Assembly: GCF_005234135.1 (NCBI RefSeq)
Contig: NZ_CP039965.1
Coordinates: forward strand, 1,240,001 to 1,304,000
Direction: 5' to 3'
Length of the DNA stretch: 64,000 bases
DNA from: Pseudorhodobacter turbinis
GTDB lineage: Bacteria; Pseudomonadota; Alphaproteobacteria; Rhodobacterales; Rhodobacteraceae
Shown here: positions 1 through 8,555 of the stretch, piece by piece
How the letters are laid out: every line of letters starts with the position of its first letter
Position numbering within the stretch: position 1 is the first letter of the stretch
Notes under the pieces: model-generated
Database searches by the model: none
Seen by the model: only the letters and a program-made list of their open reading frames with translations
What the model was told of the DNA's origin: nothing
Position numbers and translations under genes: made by a program

Positions 1-371
1 TAACGGTCGAGACTGGCAAAGAAGGCCTCTTGGGCCTCGGCCAAAGGGCTACGCAACCCGCATGCAGGTGCAATAAGGCAGGTTCCTACATTTGAAAAAC
101 ACTCCGCCACCGGCTCATGTTGTTTGAGCGCGCGCAAAACCGCCCCGATGTTGATGTCGCCCGCCGGGCGCGCAAGCCTTAGCCCGCCGCCGCGCCCGCG
201 CTCGGAATTGACAAAACCTGTGCGCACCAATTCTGTTGCGACTTTGGCCAGGTGATTGGCAGACAGCCCGTAAAGCCGCGCGATTTCGGCGGCAGGAACC
301 CTGTCGGGGGTGCGGATGGACAGGGTGACAAGCACCCGCAGCGCGTAGTCGGTGAATTTATCAAGTTGCAT
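1..371 (-). CDS. Rrf2-family Fe-S transcriptional regulator, NsrR-like (C-terminus outside window)
   Basis: This is the N-terminal 123 codons of an Rrf2-type DNA-binding regulator; the gene runs off the left edge. It starts with MQLDKFTDYALRVL, followed by a winged-helix region (AEIARLYGLSANHLAKVATEL) and the wing RGRGGGLRLARPAGDINIG, all typical of the family. Three cysteines follow in the arrangement C-x6-C-x5-C (ECFSNVGTCLIAPACGL), the usual place of the [Fe-S] ligands. The APAC-x-L context favours NsrR, a nitric-oxide sensor, over IscR or RirA, but RirA-like function is not excluded. It is divergent from a small membrane-protein gene across a spacer rich in short palindromes, so autoregulation is plausible. 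Confidence 0.8.
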   Translation of the reverse strand, partial: MQLDKFTDYALRVLVTLSIRTPDRVPAAEIARLYGLSANHLAKVATELVRTGFVNSERGRGGGLRLARPAGDINIGAVLRALKQHEPVAECFSNVGTCLIAPACGLRSPLAEAQEAFFASLDR

Positions 372-383
372 GTTTTATAATTA

Positions 384-424
384 GCATTCGTAATGCGCAT
401 TTAGAAGGTGTATATAATACGTAT
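384..424. promoter_or_regulatory. Short palindromes between the divergent regulator and small-protein genes
   Basis: The 78-bp divergent spacer contains GCATT-CGT-AATGC (384-396), the overlapping perfect palindrome AATGCGCATT (392-401) and ATACGTAT (417-424), in otherwise A/T-rich DNA. Rrf2 regulators bind dyads, and NsrR sites in other bacteria contain GCATTT half-sites, so these are candidate operators for the adjacent regulator. Which dyad is the real site cannot be told from the sequence. Confidence 0.4.
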
Positions 425-449
425 CTTAAATGCTGATTATAGGTGACAT

Positions 450-605
450 ATGAAGATTGCCGACGCGCTTCTCTGGCCGGGAACAAAAATTTGCGAATGG
501 TTCGGGGTGGACCCGAAAGGGGATGCCGGGTTGATCCGCTCTATGTTCAACATGATCTTTTATCTGACGGTCATCCTTGGCCTGCTTTGGATCGTGCTGG
601 GGTAA
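450..605 (+). CDS. Small single-span membrane protein, 51 residues, function unknown
   Basis: The ATG at 450 follows the spacing signal AGGTGACAT and opens a 51-codon frame ending at TAA 603-605. The N-terminal half (MKIADALLWPGTKICEWFGV) is amphipathic and mildly basic. Residues from about 32 onward (MFNMIFYLTVILGLLWIVLG) form one membrane-spanning helix that reaches the C-terminus. I do not recognise the family. It is divergently paired with an NsrR-like regulator, so a role tied to nitric oxide or iron-sulfur stress is possible but unproven. The clean ribosome-binding position and conserved-looking composition argue for a real gene. Confidence 0.55.
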   Translation: MKIADALLWPGTKICEWFGVDPKGDAGLIRSMFNMIFYLTVILGLLWIVLG

Positions 606-654
606 CAAGGCGGCAAGGCCCTGCCCGGACAGATATCCGGACAGGGGAAAGGGT

Positions 655-1710
655 TTAGAAACCTGCTTTGATTTTCTCGAACTCTTCCAACATGCGGTCG
701 CGCATCTGGTTGTCGATCGGGGTTTGCGCCAGCAAAGTGGTGTCAATCGGGCTGACATCCGCTGCGATCAGCTCCTCTGCCGGAATGGCGGCCATTGCGC
801 GGTTGTTGGTGGAGGCATAGCCGAAACCGTCCATCAGCCCTTTGGCAGAACTGTCATCAAGCCAAGCATTGATGAAGTCATAGGCTTTATCCTCGGAGCC
901 GGGCCCTTCTTTAAGATTCACATAACCGCAGAACCACGTCGCAGCGCCCTCTTTGGCTTGACGTTGAAAGCCGACGGGGTGGCCATCTTCGCGCATCAGG
1001 GCGATGGAATCATTCCATGTCCAGGCAACCTGCACCTGCCCGCCCGCCATCAACTGCGATAATTCCGAGGGGTCGGCCCAATAGGCGACGACATTGGGAT
1101 GGGCCTCACGTAGCCATGCGGCCCCGGCTTGAAATTGCTCTTCGGTCAGGTTCGTCCAATCGGAAACACCCGTGGCCAGCAAGGCGAGCGACCAGATATC
1201 ATCGGTGTTATCGGGCAGCGAGATGCGGCCTGCGAACTTCGGGTTCAAGAACACATCGACGGATGCGACTTCCTCTTCGGTGACATCTGCCGTGTTATAG
1301 GCAATCGCGGTATAGGCGTAATCGGTGGGGATGTACCACACGCCGGTCTCATCCTTGAAGATAGCGGACTCGAGAAACCGCGGCGCGATCTGGTCAAAGT
1401 TGCTGATGCGCGAGACATCCCACGGTTCAATCAGGCCTGCATCGCGGTATTTGGAAACCATCTGCGAACAAGGGTGCGCGACATCGGCCTTGAAGCCGGA
1501 AGCGACCTTTTGAAATGCCTCGTCGTCATCGCCGTAAAGCGCATAGGTGGGCAACTGCCCGTGCTTTTCGATATAGGAGCCGAGAAGGTTTTTATCCTCG
1601 AATCCCGCCCAGTCGAAAACGACCAGATCGGGGTCGGCAGCATGGGCGGCAGTCAGCGGCAGGGCCACGGCCAATGCCGCACCAAGAAGGAGTTTGCTTT
1701 TGATATTCAT
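655..1710 (-). CDS. ABC transporter periplasmic binding protein, spermidine/putrescine (PotD/PotF) type
   Basis: A 351-residue secreted protein with a clear signal peptide (MNIKSKLLLGAALAVALPLTAAHA, cleavage after AHA). The mature part has the extracellular solute-binding fold used for polyamines and related compounds: an early VFDWAGFED segment, YIPTDYAYTAIAYN in the hinge region, and WTWNDSIALMREDG near the C-terminal lobe. Length matches the PotD family. No ABC permease or ATPase genes accompany it here, so it is either an orphan receptor or works with a system encoded elsewhere. Exact ligand is unknown. It is divergent from the photolyase gene. Confidence 0.8.
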   Translation of the reverse strand: MNIKSKLLLGAALAVALPLTAAHAADPDLVVFDWAGFEDKNLLGSYIEKHGQLPTYALYGDDDEAFQKVASGFKADVAHPCSQMVSKYRDAGLIEPWDVSRISNFDQIAPRFLESAIFKDETGVWYIPTDYAYTAIAYNTADVTEEEVASVDVFLNPKFAGRISLPDNTDDIWSLALLATGVSDWTNLTEEQFQAGAAWLREAHPNVVAYWADPSELSQLMAGGQVQVAWTWNDSIALMREDGHPVGFQRQAKEGAATWFCGYVNLKEGPGSEDKAYDFINAWLDDSSAKGLMDGFGYASTNNRAMAAIPAEELIAADVSPIDTTLLAQTPIDNQMRDRMLEEFEKIKAGF

Positions 1711-1842
1711 CGGTTTTCCCTTATTTGTTGGACGGTCAAGAGGCGGTTTTCGCCTTCACGTTCTAAAGATAGGCTAGGTGTTTGTACGGAACCACTCAAG
1801 AGGGAAAAATGCTTGGGATTCTGCCATGATTTCGGGGGTGGG

Positions 1843-1872
1843 TGATCCATTCACGCTGTGTCAGCGTATATG
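1843..1872 (+). promoter_or_regulatory. Candidate ECF sigma-E (RpoE/ChrR) promoter of the photolyase gene
   Basis: TGATCC at 1843-1848 is followed after 18 bp by TATATG (1867-1872), about 30 bp before the photolyase ATG. Rhodobacter sphaeroides sigma-E promoters carry TGATC with an 18 (+/-1) bp spacer and a TA-starting -10, and its phrA photolyase gene belongs to that singlet-oxygen regulon. A perfect dyad, ACGCTG-TGT-CAGCGT (1853-1867), lies in the spacer and could bind a regulator. The match was found by eye. Confidence 0.5.
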
Positions 1873-1900
1873 AAATATATAAAAAAGAGTTTGGAATAAG

Positions 1901-3328
1901 ATGTCTGATACGCCGTTGATTCTGTGGGTTCGCCGTGACCTGCGCCTGTCGGATAATCCGATGCTGGCCCAAGCGGCAAAGTCTGGCCGTGCGGTGGTGC
2001 CCGTGTTCATTCTGGACCCCGAAACCGAAAGCCTCGGGGCGGCGGCGAAATGGCGCTTGGGGCTTGGGTTGGCCGCATTCGCGCGGGCGCTGGAAGGGAT
2101 CGGCAGCAAGCTGATTTTGCGGCGCGGGCCTGCGCTAGAGGTCCTGCAGGGGTTGCGCGCGGAGCTGGGTGCGGGGGCCGTGCATTGGGCGCGGCTGTAC
2201 GACGCGCCTGCAAAAGCGCGCGACACGCAGGTGAAATCAGCCCTGCGCGGTGATGGCATTGAGGCGCAAAGCCATGCGGGCCATTTGCTGTATGAGCCGT
2301 GGACAGTGCAAACAGGGCAGGGCGGCTATTACAAGGTGTATTCGGCCTTTTGGCGCAATGTCAAAACCCGGGAGGTTTCGTTCCCCGCAGCCGCCCCGAA
2401 AACACTGAAAGCGCCGGAAAATTGGCCCGCCAGCGATCTGCTGGACGATTGGCAGATGGGCCGCGCGATGGACCGCGGTGCGGCTGTTGTCCTGCCGCAT
2501 CTTGGTGTCGGTGAGGGCGTGGCCCAAACCCGTTTGGCGGATTTTCTGGACGGTCCGGTGATGCGCTACAAGGACCGTCGCGATTTTCCGGCAGAGGATG
2601 CCACCTCACGGCTTTCCGAAAACCTGACCTATGGCGAGATCGGCCCGCGCAGTATCTGGCACGCCACCCAGCGGATGATGCACGAGGGCAGTATCGGCGC
2701 AGAGCATTTCCTGAAAGAGCTGGCTTGGCGCGAGTTTGCCTATCACCTGCTGCATCACTCGCCGCATATTACCAGCAGGAACTGGCGCGAGGAATGGGAC
2801 AGCTTTCCTTGGCGCGGTGACAATGATGATGCCGAGCTGTGGCGACGTGGCATGAGCGGTGAGCCCTTCGTCGATGCCGCCATGCGCGAGATGTATGTCA
2901 CAGGCACGATGCATAACCGTGCGCGGATGATCGTGGCCTCTTATCTGACCAAACACCTGATGACCGATTGGCGCGTGGGCCAGCGCTGGTTTGAGGACTG
3001 CCTGATCGATTGGGATCCGGCCTCAAATGCGATGGGCTGGCAATGGGCTGCGGGCTCCGGGCCTGATGCCACCCCGTATTTTCGGGTGTTCAATCCCGAA
3101 ACGCAGGCCAAGAAATTTGATCCCAAAGCGCTTTACCGGCACCGTTTCATTGCGGAACTGGCAAGTCCGCCGGGACCGGATGCGCGCGGGTTTTTCAATG
3201 CCGTCCCGAGGTCTTGGGACTTGGACGTGCCGTCGCGCTATCCGGATCGTTTGGTGGAGCTGTCCTTCGGGCGCAAGCGCGCGCTAGAGGCCTATTCGGT
3301 CCGAGGCACCGCGGCCGATGAACCTTAA
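1901..3328 (+). CDS. phrB: Deoxyribodipyrimidine photolyase (DNA photolyase, class I)
   Basis: A 475-residue flavoprotein that uses blue light to split cyclobutane pyrimidine dimers. The antenna-binding domain opens with LILWVRRDLRLSDNPML. The C-terminal FAD domain has ATSRLSENLTYGEIGPR (FAD phosphate loop), LAWREFAYHLLHHSP, the substrate-cavity motif GTMHNRARMIVASYLTKHL and the very conserved MGWQWAAGSGPDATPYFRVFNP-type block. The W residues expected for electron transfer are present. Length is normal for class I CPD photolyases. An R. sphaeroides-like sigma-E promoter candidate lies just upstream. A cryptochrome role cannot be excluded, but the photolyase signature blocks are intact. Confidence 0.92.
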   Translation: MSDTPLILWVRRDLRLSDNPMLAQAAKSGRAVVPVFILDPETESLGAAAKWRLGLGLAAFARALEGIGSKLILRRGPALEVLQGLRAELGAGAVHWARLYDAPAKARDTQVKSALRGDGIEAQSHAGHLLYEPWTVQTGQGGYYKVYSAFWRNVKTREVSFPAAAPKTLKAPENWPASDLLDDWQMGRAMDRGAAVVLPHLGVGEGVAQTRLADFLDGPVMRYKDRRDFPAEDATSRLSENLTYGEIGPRSIWHATQRMMHEGSIGAEHFLKELAWREFAYHLLHHSPHITSRNWREEWDSFPWRGDNDDAELWRRGMSGEPFVDAAMREMYVTGTMHNRARMIVASYLTKHLMTDWRVGQRWFEDCLIDWDPASNAMGWQWAAGSGPDATPYFRVFNPETQAKKFDPKALYRHRFIAELASPPGPDARGFFNAVPRSWDLDVPSRYPDRLVELSFGRKRALEAYSVRGTAADEP

Positions 3329-3451
3329 GTCGCGGTGATTGGTACCTTTTCGTAACACTTCGACCATATGCTGTGCCCCATCCCTTGATGCCCGATCTGA
3401 AGCGGGCCGCAGGGGGCCGACACGCATGATCGAAACATTCGCAGGGACCAT

Positions 3452-3892
3452 ATGCCGACGATTTCAAAGCTCATCGCCGCCATTCTGTTTGGTGCAACCG
3501 CGTTCTTCGCGGGGGAGGCGTTCAAACTGGGCATGCCTGAGGGCATGCAATATGGCCAATATTCGACCCTTTGCGTGGTGATCGGGCTGCTGAGCGGCTG
3601 GCGTGTCATGGGCCGACAGGCAGGCCAGGGTTACGGTATGGCGCTGGGCTTCGGGATCAGGACGTCGGCGATCATTGTGGCATGGGCGATACTGCTGTTT
3701 TGCACTATTCTTATGGTGCGCAAAGCGTTTAAAAAGCGCTACGACAGCCCGATGGAGGCAATTGTAGACATCTTTGCGCTTGCTTTGGAGTATGGTTCGC
3801 TGCTCTTTACGGCGGATGTGCTGGGTGCTTTGATTGTTGGCGGAATTATAGGGGGGCTTGGTGCCGAATGGGCCAAACGGCGGTGGGATTGA
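3452..3892 (+). CDS. trgA: TrgA-family membrane protein (tellurite resistance locus)
   Basis: A 146-residue hydrophobic protein with about four membrane helices, starting MPTISKLIAAILFGATAFFAGE; the ATG is preceded by AGGGACCAT. It matches my recollection of TrgA, first described with trgB and cysK as a locus for high-level tellurite resistance in Rhodobacter sphaeroides. Its molecular mechanism is not established. The same neighbours follow here: trgB begins 4 bp after its stop and cysK comes next. A glycine-rich stretch near the end (GALIVGGIIGGLGAEWAKRR) closes the last helix. Confidence 0.85.
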   Translation: MPTISKLIAAILFGATAFFAGEAFKLGMPEGMQYGQYSTLCVVIGLLSGWRVMGRQAGQGYGMALGFGIRTSAIIVAWAILLFCTILMVRKAFKKRYDSPMEAIVDIFALALEYGSLLFTADVLGALIVGGIIGGLGAEWAKRRWD

Positions 3893-3896
3893 AGTT

Positions 3897-5021
3897 TTGA
3901 GACCTTTGTTTATTTACGGTACCCTGTGCCACCTGCCATTGCTGGAGGTGGTCTTGGGGCGGATGCCGGCGTTTCAGCCCGCGATTTTGCCTGATCACGC
4001 GGTCTATTGGGCGGATGGCCATGATTTTCCGCTTGTGGTCGCGCAAGCGGGCGGGGCCGCGTATGGCTATTTGCTGACAGATCTGGATGATGCAGATCTT
4101 GCCCGGCTGGATTATTACGAGGGCCCCTTTGGCTATGGCACGCAAGAGCGGTTGGTTGAGGTGGACGGGCAAAGCGTTTCGGCGCTGGTCTATATTCCCG
4201 AGCCGGGACTTTGGCATCCCGCCGACCCGTGGCAGCTGCAAGATTGGGTTGCGCGCTGGGGGCAGGTGATCGTAGCCACGGCAGAGGACATGATGGCGCT
4301 TTATCCGGCAGAGATCCCGATGGACCGGCGCGGCACTATGGTGCTGCGGGGCGCCGGCCGGTTGCGCGCAGCAGTGCCGGGTGCAATCGGCCTGCGCCGT
4401 CCGCTGGCAGAGCGTGAGGTGCAGGTGCAAAGCCGTAGCCAGCCCTATGCGAATTTCTTTGCGGTTGAGGAATACGATCTGTCGTTTCGCCGGTTTGATG
4501 GCACGCAAAGCCCGGTTGTGAAGCGGGCCGTATTCATCTCGGTCGATGCGGTGACGGTGCTGCCCTACGATCCGGTTCTTGACCGGGTTCTACTGGTTGA
4601 ACAATTCCGAATGGGCCCGTTTGCGCGCGGTGATATCCAGCCATGGCAGCTGGAACCTATCGCCGGCCGCATTGATGTGGGCGAAACCCCCGAAGATGCC
4701 GCCCGCCGCGAGGCATTGGAAGAAGCCGACCTGACCTTGGGGGACTTGCTTCCTGTCTCGGCCTATTACCCTTCGCCGGGGGCCAAGATTGAATATATCT
4801 ATTCTTATGTAGCGCTTACAGGCCTGCCTGATGGCACAGCAATTATCGGCGGTGCGCAGGATGAGGCTGAGGATATCAAGGGTCACCTGATGAGCTTTGA
4901 GGCCTTTGCAGCCCTTGTCGCACGGGGGGAGGCGACATCAGCCCCCTTGCTGATCAGCTACTATTGGTTGGAGCGGGAGCGCGCCCGTTTGCGGGCACAG
5001 GTTCGTGACGTTGCAAGCTAG
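3897..5021 (+). CDS. trgB: TrgB: gamma-glutamylcyclotransferase-like plus Nudix hydrolase fusion
   Basis: A two-domain cytoplasmic protein of about 374 residues. The N-terminal domain begins LRPLFIYGTLCHLPLL; YGTL is the substrate loop of the GGCT/AIG2 fold. The C-terminal domain is a Nudix hydrolase of the ADP-ribose pyrophosphatase kind, with the box GRIDVGETPEDAARREALEE, in which the usual glycine after EE-x is Asp. No ATG is available at the domain start. A TTG at 3897, directly after the trgA stop and aligned with the usual family start, is the best choice; TTG/GTG codons at 3858 and 3861 would overlap trgA. It lies in the trgA-trgB-cysK order known from Rhodobacter. Confidence 0.85.
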   Translation: MRPLFIYGTLCHLPLLEVVLGRMPAFQPAILPDHAVYWADGHDFPLVVAQAGGAAYGYLLTDLDDADLARLDYYEGPFGYGTQERLVEVDGQSVSALVYIPEPGLWHPADPWQLQDWVARWGQVIVATAEDMMALYPAEIPMDRRGTMVLRGAGRLRAAVPGAIGLRRPLAEREVQVQSRSQPYANFFAVEEYDLSFRRFDGTQSPVVKRAVFISVDAVTVLPYDPVLDRVLLVEQFRMGPFARGDIQPWQLEPIAGRIDVGETPEDAARREALEEADLTLGDLLPVSAYYPSPGAKIEYIYSYVALTGLPDGTAIIGGAQDEAEDIKGHLMSFEAFAALVARGEATSAPLLISYYWLERERARLRAQVRDVAS

Positions 5022-5085
5022 GTGCGAGGCTTGAATTGGCGCCTGTGACCCCGTACACCTTGGGCAATAGCAAAAGGATATTCGC

Positions 5086-6117
5086 ATGCGCATTTATAGC
5101 GATCTGGCCGATGCCATTGGCAAGACCCCTCTGATCCGGCTCAACAAGGCTTCAGATGCTACGGGCTGCGAAATTCTGGGCAAGGCAGAGTTTTTGAACC
5201 CCGGTCAGTCGGTCAAGGACCGTGCCGCGCTGTATATTATCCGTGATGCGGTGGCGCGGGGCGCGCTGCGACCCGGCGGGACGATTGTCGAAGGGACGGC
5301 GGGCAATACGGGCATCGGGCTTGCGCTTGTCGGGGCCTCGATGGGGTTTCGCACGGTCATCGTTATCCCTGAAACCCAAAGTCAGGAAAAGAAGGATATG
5401 CTGCGGCTTGCAGGGGCGCAGCTGATAGAGGTGCCCGCGGCACCCTATAAGAATCCGAACAATTATGTGCGCTATTCAGGCCGCCTGGCCGAGAAACTTG
5501 CCCAAACCGAACCTAATGGCGCGATTTGGGCCAATCAGTTCGACAATACAGCCAATCGGCAGGCCCATGTCGAAACCACCGGCCCCGAGATTTGGGAGCA
5601 GACTGGCGGCAAGGTTGACGGCTTTATCTGCGCGGTAGGGTCGGGCGGCACGCTGGCCGGAATGGCAATGGCCCTTCAGCCCAAAGGCGTCAAGATCGGG
5701 CTGGCCGATCCCGAAGGGGCAGCGCTGCATTCTTTCTATACTACCGGGAAAATGGAAAGCCCCGGCTCCTCGATCACCGAAGGTATCGGGCAGGGCCGCA
5801 TTACTGCAAACCTTGAGGGGCTGACACCGGATTACAGCTACCGTATTCCGGATGCCGAGGCCTTGCCGGTCGTGTTTGACCTGCTGGCGGAGGAGGGGCT
5901 TTGCCTTGGCGGATCGTCGGGTATCAACGTCGCTGGGGCCATTCGGATGGCGCGCGAGATGGGGCCGGGCCATACCATTGTCACGATCCTATGCGATTAC
6001 GGCACGCGCTATCAGTCCAAGCTTTTCAATCCGGAGTTCCTGCAGGCCAAAGGGTTGCCGGTGCCGGAATGGCTTGATAGCGCGCCCCGCGAAATCCCCA
6101 CGGTGTTCGAAGAATGA
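5086..6117 (+). CDS. cysK: Cysteine synthase A (O-acetylserine sulfhydrylase)
   Basis: A 343-residue PLP enzyme making cysteine from O-acetylserine and sulfide. Visible motifs are IGKTPLIRLN, the PLP lysine in NPGQSVKDRAA, the substrate loop EGTAGNTGIGLA, the phosphate-binding glycines in VGSGGTLAG, and the C-terminal GGSSGINVAGA. Length is normal; start MRIYSDLADAIGKTPL. It sits after trgB with a 64-bp gap. In R. sphaeroides the linked cysK contributes to tellurite tolerance, consistent with thiol supply. Its stop overlaps the next gene by 4 bp (ATGA). Confidence 0.95.
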   Translation: MRIYSDLADAIGKTPLIRLNKASDATGCEILGKAEFLNPGQSVKDRAALYIIRDAVARGALRPGGTIVEGTAGNTGIGLALVGASMGFRTVIVIPETQSQEKKDMLRLAGAQLIEVPAAPYKNPNNYVRYSGRLAEKLAQTEPNGAIWANQFDNTANRQAHVETTGPEIWEQTGGKVDGFICAVGSGGTLAGMAMALQPKGVKIGLADPEGAALHSFYTTGKMESPGSSITEGIGQGRITANLEGLTPDYSYRIPDAEALPVVFDLLAEEGLCLGGSSGINVAGAIRMAREMGPGHTIVTILCDYGTRYQSKLFNPEFLQAKGLPVPEWLDSAPREIPTVFEE

Positions 6118-8537
6118 TCCGTATGCGGCAGGCCGTAGGCGGCTTTACCCTGTTTCTTGCTGCTTTGGCGTTGTGGTTTGGCATCGCGGCTACTGCCTCG
6201 GCGCAAACCGATAAATCCGCAGGCGCTGCGGCTGGCGAAAGCACGGCCCAAGCGGTGCTGGACTATGATGCGTGGAACAAGGTCTCGGACGATGCCGAGA
6301 CGAAGGTTTCCGATTCTGAAGTGACAGAAGAAACGTTAATCGCCCTGCGTACCGAAATTGCAGCTTGGCGGGCACGGTTCTTGGCCGCTCAAGGGGTGAA
6401 TTCTGCCCGTATCGGCACAATCCGCGCGCAGATTGAGGCGCTTGGCGCGCCCCCCGCAGATGGCGTGACCGAGGCTGCCGATATCGCGGCGCGCCGTGTG
6501 GATTTGGCCGAACAGCTTTCAGTGGCCCAAGCCCCTGCCATTGCAGCGGTAGAGGCGTACAGCCGTGCCGACGGGCAAATCGGTGAGATCGACGCGATCC
6601 TGCGCGATCGTCAGGCAGAGGCGCTTTTGCAGCTTTGGCCTTTGCCGATCAACCCTGCGAACTGGCCGGCAGCGGTGACGGCCCTTTTGCAAGCGGGCAA
6701 CACCTTGGGTGCAGAGCTTACCGGCAATTGGGCGGATGAGGCAAAGCGCGCCAACCTTAGGAACAAGCTGCCGCCGATTGTCGGCCTGTTGCTGGTTGCC
6801 CTGCTGACCATTTTTCGCGGTCGGTTTCTGGTCGAACGCTTTGCGGTGCGATTGCTGGATGGCGGCACCTCCAGTCTGCGAGAGATTTGGTCGTTTATGG
6901 TCTCTCTTGGTCAGGTGATTGTGCCCATACTGGGGGTTGTGGCCTTTGTGACGGCGGTTGTCATGTCGGGCATGCTGGGCCCCTTGGGGGCCGAGGTGGC
7001 GCAGGTTCTGATCAAGGTTGGTCTGATCGCCTATGGGTCGCGCTGGCTTGGAACCTGTAGCTTTCCAAAGGCATTCTCTGCGCCGAGGCATTTGCAGCTG
7101 GATGCCGACGGCCGCGCCAAGGGCCGTTTTCTGGCGCAATCCCTTGGCCTTATCTTCGGGCTAGAGGTTTTGCGCACAGCCGTGCTGCAAACAGGCCAGA
7201 TGTCAGAGGCAGCAGCCTCGGTTTTTGCCTTTCCGATGGTGCTTTTGACAGGTGTCCTGCTGTTCCGTCTGGGCAAGCTTTTGTTGCGCAGCACGAAGGT
7301 GGAGCAGGATGAGGAGCAGGACGAAGAAGCGCCGATGCCGTTTTCGTTGCGCTTGATCGCCCTGTTGTCGCAGATAGCGATGGTCGTCGCGGTTTTGGGG
7401 CCGTTGCTTGCAATGGTCGGCTATGTCCGCGCGGGGCAGGGGCTGGTCTATCCTATGGTGGGGACTCTGGCCCTTGTGGGGCTGTTGTTCACCTTACAAA
7501 GCCTTGTCGGCGCGGTTTACGCGGTGTTCGCCCGTACGGATGAACAGGGGCGGGACGGGCTGTTGCCGGTACTGATTGGTTTCGTGCTTAGCTTTGCCGC
7601 GATCCCCTTGCTGGCCCTAATCTGGGGCGCTCGGATGTCGGACTTGACGGAGGTGTTCACCAAACTGCGCGATGGTTTCCAGATCGGTGAGACCCGGATT
7701 TCCCCCACGGATTTCATTCTGCTATTCGTTGTTTTCGGCTTTTGGTATGTGGTTACGCGGCTTTTGCAAGGGGCGTTGAAAACCACGATCCTGCCAAAGA
7801 CCAATCTTGATCACGGCGGGCAGAATGCCATCGTGGTCGGTGTCGGCTATGTCGGGATTTTCCTTGCCGCGCTGATCGGGATTACGTCAGCGGGGATGGA
7901 CTTGTCCGGCCTTGCGATTGTGGCGGGTGCCTTGTCGGTCGGTATCGGTTTCGGCTTGCAAAATATCGTGTTGAACTTTGTCTCGGGCATCATCTTGCTG
8001 ATTGAGCGCCCGATCTCTGAAGGCGATTGGGTTGAGGTGAACGGCATCATGGGAACGGTGAGCAGCATCTCTGTCCGCTCTACCCGGATCCAGACCTTTG
8101 ACCGCACGGATGTGATTGTTCCAAACTCTGACTTCGTGTCGAATATGGTGACAAACTGGACGCGCTATAACATGACCGGTCGCTTGATCGTGAAAGTTGG
8201 CGCGGCCTATGGCAGCGACACGCGCCATGTGGAAAGGGTCCTGCAAGAGATCGCCGAGGCGCAACCGCTGGCCGTGTTGAACCCGCCGCCGACCGTGGTT
8301 TTGGCGGAATTCGGTGCGGACAGCCTTAACTTTGAGATTCGGGTGATCTTGCGGGATGTGAACTTCTCTGTCACGGTCCGGTCGGATATCAACCATGATA
8401 TCGCCCGCCGCTTTGCCGAGGAGGGTATCGAGATCCCCGTCGCGCAGCGTGCGATCTGGCTGCGGAACCCCGAAGCGCTGGAGCAATTTAGCGCACCAAA
8501 GCAAGGTCCTATCCCCGATAGCCCTGCAAACAGCTAG
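6114..8537 (+). CDS. Large MscS-type mechanosensitive channel with DUF3772 N-terminal domain
   Basis: An 807-residue inner-membrane protein. A signal peptide (FTLFLAALALWFGIAATASAQ) leads into a roughly 170-residue periplasmic domain with helical, coiled-coil-like stretches, consistent with DUF3772. A series of membrane helices follows (about residues 215-560). The C-terminal third carries the MscS pore and beta domain: GALSVGIGFGLQNIVLNFVSG (pore helix), LLIERPISEGDWVEVNGIMGTV, and RSTRIQTFDRTDVIVPNSDFV. It would release solutes on hypo-osmotic shock. Its start overlaps the cysK stop, so the two are translationally coupled. An acidic cytoplasmic loop (EQDEEQDEEA) sits near residue 400. Confidence 0.9.
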   Translation: MIRMRQAVGGFTLFLAALALWFGIAATASAQTDKSAGAAAGESTAQAVLDYDAWNKVSDDAETKVSDSEVTEETLIALRTEIAAWRARFLAAQGVNSARIGTIRAQIEALGAPPADGVTEAADIAARRVDLAEQLSVAQAPAIAAVEAYSRADGQIGEIDAILRDRQAEALLQLWPLPINPANWPAAVTALLQAGNTLGAELTGNWADEAKRANLRNKLPPIVGLLLVALLTIFRGRFLVERFAVRLLDGGTSSLREIWSFMVSLGQVIVPILGVVAFVTAVVMSGMLGPLGAEVAQVLIKVGLIAYGSRWLGTCSFPKAFSAPRHLQLDADGRAKGRFLAQSLGLIFGLEVLRTAVLQTGQMSEAAASVFAFPMVLLTGVLLFRLGKLLLRSTKVEQDEEQDEEAPMPFSLRLIALLSQIAMVVAVLGPLLAMVGYVRAGQGLVYPMVGTLALVGLLFTLQSLVGAVYAVFARTDEQGRDGLLPVLIGFVLSFAAIPLLALIWGARMSDLTEVFTKLRDGFQIGETRISPTDFILLFVVFGFWYVVTRLLQGALKTTILPKTNLDHGGQNAIVVGVGYVGIFLAALIGITSAGMDLSGLAIVAGALSVGIGFGLQNIVLNFVSGIILLIERPISEGDWVEVNGIMGTVSSISVRSTRIQTFDRTDVIVPNSDFVSNMVTNWTRYNMTGRLIVKVGAAYGSDTRHVERVLQEIAEAQPLAVLNPPPTVVLAEFGADSLNFEIRVILRDVNFSVTVRSDINHDIARRFAEEGIEIPVAQRAIWLRNPEALEQFSAPKQGPIPDSPANS

Positions 8538-8555
8538 TCACGTCAGGATGGTTTT

